From the NCBI GenBank assembly GCA_945291235.1, contig CALYQY010000068.1, forward strand, positions 1-13,030: 13,030 nucleotides of DNA, read 5' to 3'. Positions within the stretch are counted from its first letter, which is position 1. Every line of letters starts with the position of its first letter. This DNA is from an uncultured Gilliamella sp. Lineage in GTDB: Bacteria > Pseudomonadota > Gammaproteobacteria > Enterobacterales > Enterobacteriaceae. Below are positions 8,044-13,030 of the stretch, one piece after another. A program made the position numbers and the translations under genes. The notes beneath the pieces are model-generated. The model saw nothing but the letters and a program-made list of their open reading frames with translations, made no database searches and was not told where the DNA came from.

Positions 8044-8191
8044 TAGCTAGATAGAATGCTGTTAACTGACAATTTTGAGTGTAATTAATCTGTTATTTAT
8101 CAACAAATAAATTAAAAAATCACATTTTTTTGTTAAGGTTAAATTATAACCGTTTGGTGAATTAATCGGATATTTAGCCTATCAAGATTTT

Positions 8192-8197
8192 TATAAT
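8192..8197 (+). promoter_or_regulatory. Candidate -10 element of glyA
   Basis: A consensus TATAAT, the best -10 match on the plus strand before glyA, but no good -35 lies 16-18 bp upstream. The leader would be about 135 nt. An activator-dependent promoter would fit the poor -35, as E. coli glyA is activated by MetR, but no MetR site is evident. Confidence 0.35.
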
Positions 8198-8339
8198 CTT
8201 ATTTCTATAAATATTATTTATAACTCATAAAAAAGATTGAAATAAAATGTTGGATAGGTAAGGATAATTCATCGTGATTTTTAAGCGTAAAGTTAACCAA
8301 CAGCCTAAAAGCCAATGTAATTGAAAATAAGGAGTCAAA

Positions 8340-9596
8340 ATGTTTAGTAAAGAAATGACTATTGCCGATTATGACAAGGAGTTGTGGGATGCCATTAAGG
8401 GTGAAGAACAACGTCAAGAAGATCATCTTGAATTAATTGCATCCGAAAATTATGCCAGCCCAAGAGTAATGCAAGCACAAGGTTTCCAGTTAACCAATAA
8501 ATATGCAGAAGGGTATCCAGGTAAACGTTACTACGGTGGTTGTGAATATGTCGATATTGTTGAAAAATTGGCTATTGAACGAGCAAAAACGTTATTTGGT
8601 GCTGATTATGCCAATGTACAACCCCATTCAGGTTCGCAAGCTAACTTTGCTGTTTATACCGCGTTATTAAATCCTGGCGATACAGTACTGGGTATGAATT
8701 TATCTGAAGGTGGTCATTTAACCCATGGTGCACCGGTTAGTTTTTCAGGCAAGCTTTATCATGTGGTTGCCTATGGTGTTGATGAGGCAGGTCGTATTGA
8801 TTATGAACAGTTAGCGACCATTGCTAATGAGTCGAAACCTAAAATGATTATTGGCGGTTTTTCTGCTTATTCTGGTATTGTTGACTGGAAGCGTATGCGT
8901 GAAATTGCTGATAGTGTGGGTGCTTATTTATTTGTGGATATGGCGCATGTTGCAGGTTTAGTGGCAGCAGGTGTTTATCCAAATCCTGTTCCTTATGCGC
9001 ATGTGGTTACCACAACAACCCATAAAACCCTTGGTGGACCAAGAGGCGGATTAATTTTGGCAAAAGGTGGTAGTGAAGATCTTTATAAAAAATTAAATTC
9101 ATCGGTATTTCCTGGTGCACAAGGTGGACCTTTAATGCATGTCATTGCAGCAAAAGCGGTGGCATTGAAAGAAGCAATGGAACCAGCTTATCAACAATAC
9201 CAACAACAAGTCGTTAAAAATGCACAAGCAATGGTTGATGTGATTTTAAAACGGGGCTATAAAGTCGTTTCTGGTGAAACACACAATCATCTATTTTTGA
9301 TTGATTTAGTCGATAAAAAAATTACAGGTAAAGAAGCTGACGCAGCATTAGGAAGTGCAAATATCACCGTGAATAAAAATAGTGTGCCAAAAGATCCGCA
9401 AAGTCCTTTTGTCACATCTGGTATTCGTATTGGTTCACCTGCGATTACAAGGCGAGGATTTAAAGAGCCCGAGTCTCGTGAATTGGCTAATTGGATTTGC
9501 GATGTATTAGATAATATTGATGATGAACAAACGATCCAAGCCGTAAAAGAGAAAGTATTAGCGATATGTCGGCAATTCCCTGTTTATCAACATTAA
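8340..9596 (+). CDS. glyA: Serine hydroxymethyltransferase
   Basis: Converts serine and tetrahydrofolate to glycine and 5,10-methylene-tetrahydrofolate, the main cellular source of one-carbon units; a cytoplasmic PLP enzyme. It has 418 residues against 417 in E. coli and aligns with it from the first residue. Visible motifs are [10 protein letters not shown], the [18 protein letters not shown] stretch, [17 protein letters not shown] (PLP-ring aspartate and stacking histidine), and [16 protein letters not shown] with the PLP lysine at 229. The [17 protein letters not shown] stretch supplies the carboxylate-binding arginine. Small changes from E. coli are LSEGGHL for LAHGGHL and TLGGPRGG for TLAGPRGG. 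The start ATG has a strong AAGGAG site. It stands alone on the plus strand, with a long upstream region and a strong terminator, so it is probably transcribed as a single gene. Confidence 0.98.
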   Translation: MFSKEMTIADYDKELWDAIKGEEQRQEDHLELIASENYASPRVMQAQGFQLTNKYAEGYPGKRYYGGCEYVDIVEKLAIERAKTLFGADYANVQPHSGSQANFAVYTALLNPGDTVLGMNLSEGGHLTHGAPVSFSGKLYHVVAYGVDEAGRIDYEQLATIANESKPKMIIGGFSAYSGIVDWKRMREIADSVGAYLFVDMAHVAGLVAAGVYPNPVPYAHVVTTTTHKTLGGPRGGLILAKGGSEDLYKKLNSSVFPGAQGGPLMHVIAAKAVALKEAMEPAYQQYQQQVVKNAQAMVDVILKRGYKVVSGETHNHLFLIDLVDKKITGKEADAALGSANITVNKNSVPKDPQSPFVTSGIRIGSPAITRRGFKEPESRELANWICDVLDNIDDEQTIQAVKEKVLAICRQFPVYQH

Positions 9597-9602
9597 GATA
9601 CC

Positions 9603-9656
9603 ATCATTATCGCCGACACTATCGGCGATAATGATAGATTTGTTTTTATTGTTTTT
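9603..9656 (+). terminator. Intrinsic terminator of glyA
   Basis: Perfect 14-bp stem ATCATTATCGCCGA / TCGGCGATAATGAT (9603-9616 and 9622-9635) with a 5-nt loop CACTA, followed by a T-rich tract (9638-9656) and starting 6 nt after the glyA stop. On the minus strand no T-run follows the stem, so it should work mainly for glyA. The T-rich tail overlaps the last codons of the convergent gene (stop at 9646). Confidence 0.85.
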
Positions 9657-11814
9657 CTGTGTCTGTGGTTTTTTGTATAAGTTCTTGCTTTTGTTGTTCT
9701 ATAAAGTGTGTTATATGACCTTTATGCCATAACCACCCACCTGTTATACCAATACCTAATACTAAAGCTATCCAAAATACAATAGCAAATTTATTACGAC
9801 GTTTTCTCATTGGGTCACGTAAATTACGTTTTGCATTCTTCGGTAATTCTGCTTTACTAGTGAGTAATCCACCTAATAATAAGTTTATTTTCACTTGCCC
9901 ATTAATTGCCCAACCGGATGCTTCAAGAAGTGGTCCAAGTGTACGGTGTCTTAATTTTAACCAAGCTAAAATCACAGAAGGCCCCGATATAATGACAAAT
10001 AATCCAATAATAACCAAAGGAAGTTGCCACCAGCTTAATGAAAATAGTGCTTGGAAAATGGTCGCTAAAGCAGTACCAATTGCACCAAGTGCTAAGCCAA
10101 TTGCGGCAAATATACCCACGCTTTTACCAATATCAAATTTGGTATCTGGATTTTGTAAGACTTGCGTACCGGTTTTTTCGATATCGGCATCTTTGCTGGT
10201 TGCCCATTTATTAATTTGTTCAGTAATTAGGCGACCAATACGTTGATAAGGAGCCCAAACAGCTTGTTGGATACTGATTGGTTTTGTAATAATCTTAACT
10301 ACATTAGCATCCCAATCATTACCTTCATTGTCAATAAATACACCGTTACGACCTTCGATAAGTAAATCACCTTGCCCTGCAGTAATAGCCGCTGCAATCA
10401 CCTTTTTTTCACCTTGTCTGGTACATTCACAGTAAAGTAAACACAGTTCCGCGTAGTTAGACATAGTAATGTGTTTGGCAATATTATCTACCGAAACACA
10501 TAGCGTTGCACAGCGACCATCAATATAGAGTTTTCCAAGTTGAAATGCCGCTCTTTTTTCAAGTGAAAAGAAATCAGAAAAAGAGGTAAAATTGACGAGT
10601 AGTCGATACAAATGTTTGTGAAATAGAACGAGTTTTTCTAAAACTAAAACATCTGAGGCTGAAATTGGTGTCTTATTGTCTTGATCAACCATTTCTTGAA
10701 ATTGAGCCAATAAATCACTATTTGCCATGTTTTTAATCGTTTTGTTTGATAAATCTTCAATGCTATCGGTTGGTTGAACTGAAACTTTGGTTTGAACCAT
10801 ACTAGGTTTTGAATTAATCAGCGAGGCGTAAGGATCCAGACTGGTTTGAATATTTTGCCATTCTTCTTCTGTTAGTACATTAGAATTAGCTAATAACGGC
10901 GAAACGAGTGTTTTAAATTGTGTAATTTTTGCTTTCCATAATGGATTGAGCCCATTGACCAAATCGAGAGAGTTATGGGTATCGATTTTTGATAACGGTA
11001 ATTCGGCTAGCGCTTCGTCTGATAATAACCCATTTTCTGTTGGGACAATATACTTCTCATCAACGTTCAATGCTGTTTGTGCTTGTGGTGCATATTGTGC
11101 AAGTTCCACACGTAAAAAATAGTCATCTATTTTGGGTTTTAGCGTTTGAACAAGGTTCCATATTTCAGCACTATTTTCGCCAAATGGTGTTTGTGTATTA
11201 CTTATATCCTTTTGCCATTGTTGCCATATTTGTAAGTTTTGAACAAATGTTTTGGCAATATCTATGTTAATTCCATTTTCTCCACTCATATCTTTTTCAG
11301 CCCCAACAATTTTTATTGCTGATTTGATAAAAGTTTGCATTTCTGGTGATAGCTCGGCGGATGCAGGAAAAATTAAATCACCATTGTAAAGTTTGCCTGC
11401 ATTAATTTTAATAGATTGTTGTACATCATCTTGAGTTAAATAATCACAATCACTTTTGTTTAAATTTACAAGAATGCTGCGAGCGGTGATGAATAATTTT
11501 TTACCTTGTTCTGTTTCTGTATTAATTTGTGACAAAGGTAAAATATCTGATGAATGTAAGATCGTTTCAAAAGAGTGAATTTTACCTCTTGTCCAAGCGA
11601 TAGCATCTAATATATCGGGAATGCGAATGCGACCGTCTTGATCTTCATCCAAAAGTGCCAATGTTCGTTTGTCAAAATCTAGCCCTGTCGTCGGGCAACT
11701 GAGTGCGACCCATAATTTAGGGTCAAGATTGGGTAGATTAATAATATCGTCGGCGTTTTTAAAAACAACTTGATCTAATCCACCTACACGCTGAAATGTC
11801 CACATATGACTCAT
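9646..11814 (-). CDS. Conserved membrane protein with EF-hand loop, function unknown
   Basis: 722 residues from ATG 11814. I prefer this start to the in-frame ATG at 11826 because GGAGG lies 5 nt before it and overlaps the earlier ATG. Near the N-terminus (56-67) the loop DEDQDGRIRIPD has Asp at calcium-ligand positions 1, 3, 5 and 12, Gly at 6 and Ile at 8: a canonical EF-hand. A degenerate second loop may be NKSDCDYLTQDD near 120. The middle is soluble and acidic. A Cys-rich stretch (about 420-480) includes YIDGRCATLCVSVD and LLYCECTRQGEKK, with GRNGVFID and NDWDANVVKI after it. Hydrophobic segments lie near 566-588, 595-619 and 675-697; the tail is charged. There is no signal peptide, so the bulk is probably cytoplasmic. 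I recall the pattern from uncharacterised proteins of other proteobacteria and Bacteroidetes, with no known role. Convergent with glyA, divergent from uup; no operon partner. Confidence 0.85.
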   Translation of the reverse strand: MSHMWTFQRVGGLDQVVFKNADDIINLPNLDPKLWVALSCPTTGLDFDKRTLALLDEDQDGRIRIPDILDAIAWTRGKIHSFETILHSSDILPLSQINTETEQGKKLFITARSILVNLNKSDCDYLTQDDVQQSIKINAGKLYNGDLIFPASAELSPEMQTFIKSAIKIVGAEKDMSGENGINIDIAKTFVQNLQIWQQWQKDISNTQTPFGENSAEIWNLVQTLKPKIDDYFLRVELAQYAPQAQTALNVDEKYIVPTENGLLSDEALAELPLSKIDTHNSLDLVNGLNPLWKAKITQFKTLVSPLLANSNVLTEEEWQNIQTSLDPYASLINSKPSMVQTKVSVQPTDSIEDLSNKTIKNMANSDLLAQFQEMVDQDNKTPISASDVLVLEKLVLFHKHLYRLLVNFTSFSDFFSLEKRAAFQLGKLYIDGRCATLCVSVDNIAKHITMSNYAELCLLYCECTRQGEKKVIAAAITAGQGDLLIEGRNGVFIDNEGNDWDANVVKIITKPISIQQAVWAPYQRIGRLITEQINKWATSKDADIEKTGTQVLQNPDTKFDIGKSVGIFAAIGLALGAIGTALATIFQALFSLSWWQLPLVIIGLFVIISGPSVILAWLKLRHRTLGPLLEASGWAINGQVKINLLLGGLLTSKAELPKNAKRNLRDPMRKRRNKFAIVFWIALVLGIGITGGWLWHKGHITHFIEQQKQELIQKTTDTEKQ

Positions 11815-11819
11815 GATAA

Positions 11820-11824
11820 CCTCC
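11820..11824 (-). promoter_or_regulatory. Ribosome binding site deciding the start of the EF-hand protein
   Basis: GGAGG ends 5 nt before the ATG at 11814 (MSHMWTF). The alternative ATG at 11826 overlaps this site and has no ribosome site of its own, so the shorter 722-residue form is the likely product. Confidence 0.8.
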
Positions 11825-11859
11825 ATACTGAAATTTATTTTATTTCCTTTATGTAAATA

Positions 11860-11868
11860 AATATAACA
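11860..11868 (-). promoter_or_regulatory. Candidate extended -10 promoter of the EF-hand protein gene
   Basis: On the minus strand TGtTATATT is an extended -10 (TATATT is 5 of 6). No good -35 is present at 17 bp, which extended -10 promoters can tolerate. The start would be near 11853, about 40 nt before the ATG. Confidence 0.4.
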
Positions 11869-11945
11869 GTATTAGTCGTTTAATGAAAGAGAACAGTGAT
11901 TTTAAGCTTGTGAAATTTTAAAAAATTTTGAAGAATTGAGTTTAG

Positions 11946-11972
11946 TTGCTGACCACAACTTTATGATAGAAT
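11946..11972 (+). promoter_or_regulatory. Candidate promoter of uup
   Basis: TAGAAT (11967-11972, 5 of 6) preceded by TGa forms an extended -10. TTGCTG (11946-11951) lies 15 bp upstream, a rather short spacing for a -35. The start would be near 11979, about 30 nt before the uup ATG. No Shine-Dalgarno sequence is visible in that leader. Confidence 0.45.
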
Positions 11973-12009
11973 AACGCCATATTACTTAATATCCAAATAA
12001 AAAATAACT

Positions 12010-13030
12010 ATGTCATTAATCAATCTTACAAATGCTTATCTTTCCTTTAGTGATGCGCCACTACTCGACCATATTGATATGTCGATTGAAGCTAATGAGC
12101 GTGTCTGTCTTGTTGGGCGTAATGGTGCAGGTAAATCAACGTTACTAAAAGTATTAAATAAAGAAGTACCGTTAGATGAAGGTCAAATTATTTATGAGAA
12201 TAATGTTGTTGTGTCACGTTTACAACAAGATCCCCCAAGGGATATTCAAGGAAATGTGTTCGATTTCGTTGCAGAAGGTTTAAAAGAACAAGCTCAATTA
12301 TTGAGGGATTATTATGATTTATCTCATCGTATTGAACAAGATCCCAGTGAAAGTAATCTGTCTAAATTAGCTAAATTACAAGAGCAATTAGATCAGCAAA
12401 ATGGTTGGCAACTTGATAATCGTATTCGTAATGTTATCTCTTCACTTTCCTTGGATGGTGATGTGCTGTTGTCATCCTTATCAGGAGGTTGGTTGCGTAA
12501 AGCCGCATTGGCTAAAGCATTAGTGTGTCAGCCAACAGTATTGTTACTGGATGAGCCAACTAACCATTTAGATATCGAAACGATTAAATGGTTAGAGGAA
12601 TTTTTAAAAAGTTTTAATGGTAGCATTGTGTTTATTTCACATGATCGTTCTTTTATTCGGCAAATGGCAACGCGTATTATTGACCTCGATAGAGGTAAAG
12701 TGGCTTCATGGGGTGGTGATTATGATAGTTATCTTGTTGGAAAAGAGGAAGCACTACGTGTCGAAGAGTTGCAAAATGCAGAATTTGATAAAAAATTAGC
12801 TCAAGAAGAAGTGTGGATACGTCAAGGTATCAAAGCTCGCCGTACACGTAACGAAGGTAGAGTACGCGCTTTAAAGGCGATGAGACAAGAACATTCACAG
12901 CGTCGCCAAGTCATGGGTAGTGCAAAAATGCAAATTGAAGAAGCGTTGCGTTCGGGCAAAATTGTTTTTGAATTGGATAATGTGAGCTATCAAGTCGCAG
13001 ATAAATTATTGGTTAATGATTTTACGGTAC
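12010..13030 (+). CDS. uup: ABC-F ATPase Uup, N-terminal 340 codons (C-terminus outside window)
   Basis: Soluble ABC-F protein with two nucleotide-binding domains and no membrane part. E. coli Uup loss raises precise excision of transposons, and ABC-F proteins act on ribosomes. The first ATPase domain is complete: Walker A GRNGAGKST (36-44), Q-loop near RLQQDPPR, signature LSGGW (157-161), Walker B VLLLDEPTNHLD (177-188), and the H-switch SHDRS (210-214). The interdomain linker follows (about 240-310); its VWIRQGIKARRTRNEGRVRA stretch is nearly identical to E. coli Uup. The second domain starts at GKIVFELDNVSYQV, and the window ends at FTV, codon 340 of an expected 630 or so. The start matches E. 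coli (MSLI...LSFSDAPLLD). Identity is certain at the ABC-F level and very likely Uup. Confidence 0.95.
   Translation, partial: MSLINLTNAYLSFSDAPLLDHIDMSIEANERVCLVGRNGAGKSTLLKVLNKEVPLDEGQIIYENNVVVSRLQQDPPRDIQGNVFDFVAEGLKEQAQLLRDYYDLSHRIEQDPSESNLSKLAKLQEQLDQQNGWQLDNRIRNVISSLSLDGDVLLSSLSGGWLRKAALAKALVCQPTVLLLDEPTNHLDIETIKWLEEFLKSFNGSIVFISHDRSFIRQMATRIIDLDRGKVASWGGDYDSYLVGKEEALRVEELQNAEFDKKLAQEEVWIRQGIKARRTRNEGRVRALKAMRQEHSQRRQVMGSAKMQIEEALRSGKIVFELDNVSYQVADKLLVNDFTV

Larger units (their letters stand above)
7958..8339. other. Divergent intergenic region between the phosphotransferase gene and glyA
   Basis: 382 bp without a gene. It must carry promoters for both neighbours. On the left is the perfect 12-bp palindrome AAGTATATACTT (7990-8001), in the expected leader of the phosphotransferase gene. 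In the middle is an imperfect dyad GGTTAAATTATAACC (8137-8151, 12 of 15 symmetric), a possible operator. Further right, TGTTGG (8248-8253) could pair with CCAACA (8297-8302) across 43 nt in the glyA leader; this is weak. I see no convincing PurR or MetR site of the kind known for E. coli glyA, no riboswitch core, and no small ORF with a good ribosome site. Confidence 0.6.

Noticed and set aside
8148..8160. AACCGTTTGGTGA as a PurR operator for glyA
   Set aside because: It keeps only the core CGTTT and lacks the symmetric ACGCAAACGTTTGCGT form, so the match is no better than chance.
8214..8426. A 70-codon minus-strand open frame before glyA
   Set aside because: It overlaps the start of glyA, has no ribosome site and resembles nothing known; it is an AT-rich shadow frame.
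9603..9635. glyA terminator stem as a dispersed repeat or DNA-uptake element
   Set aside because: No second copy of the arm sequence is seen in the window, and a T-rich tract follows directly, so a plain intrinsic terminator explains it.
9860..10246. A 128-codon plus-strand open frame opposite the EF-hand protein gene
   Set aside because: It is antisense to a clear long gene, has no ribosome site, and its composition mirrors the membrane-helix codons of the other strand.

Overview
The window is an AT-rich chromosomal stretch from a gammaproteobacterium. Almost every recognisable protein is close in sequence and length to its Escherichia coli counterpart (TrpS, Rpe, Dam, AroK, GutQ-type isomerase, GlyA, Uup), but base composition and codon use are much more AT-rich. 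That pattern fits the Orbaceae (Gilliamella, Frischella, Orbus) or a similar low-GC relative of the Enterobacterales. The family assignment is inference; no marker gene here settles it. There is no sign of mobile elements, CRISPR, tRNA or rRNA.

Positions 1-4525 (all minus strand) hold the conserved aroK-damX-dam-rpe-gph-trpS cluster, read right to left. It carries shikimate kinase, the SPOR-domain division protein DamX, DNA adenine methylase, ribulose-phosphate epimerase, phosphoglycolate phosphatase and the first 275 codons of tryptophanyl-tRNA synthetase. The odd point is that aroB, which lies between aroK and damX in enterobacteria, is absent: only 70 bp separate the two genes. dam begins with TTG, rpe and gph overlap by 8 bp, and DamX is much shorter than in E. 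coli. A probable promoter (TTGCAA-18-TGaGATAAT) and a long, nearly continuous RNA hairpin lie in front of aroK.

Positions 4710-7957 (minus strand) hold a GutQ-type arabinose 5-phosphate isomerase with its own extended -10 promoter. Upstream is a two-gene unit made of an LTA-synthase/OpgB-like membrane phosphotransferase followed after 7 bp by a LysE/RhtB-family exporter.

Positions 7958-9656 hold a 382-bp divergent regulatory region, then glyA on the plus strand, closed by a perfect 14-bp stem terminator. Convergent with glyA is a 722-residue membrane protein of unassigned function (9646-11814, minus) with an EF-hand calcium-binding loop near its N-terminus and three hydrophobic segments near its C-terminus. 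Divergent from it is uup, an ABC-F ATPase gene that runs off the right edge.

Most of the window is ordinary housekeeping sequence. The points most worth a second look are the missing aroB, the aroK leader hairpin, the UUG start of dam, the EF-hand membrane protein, and the compact phosphotransferase-exporter pair.
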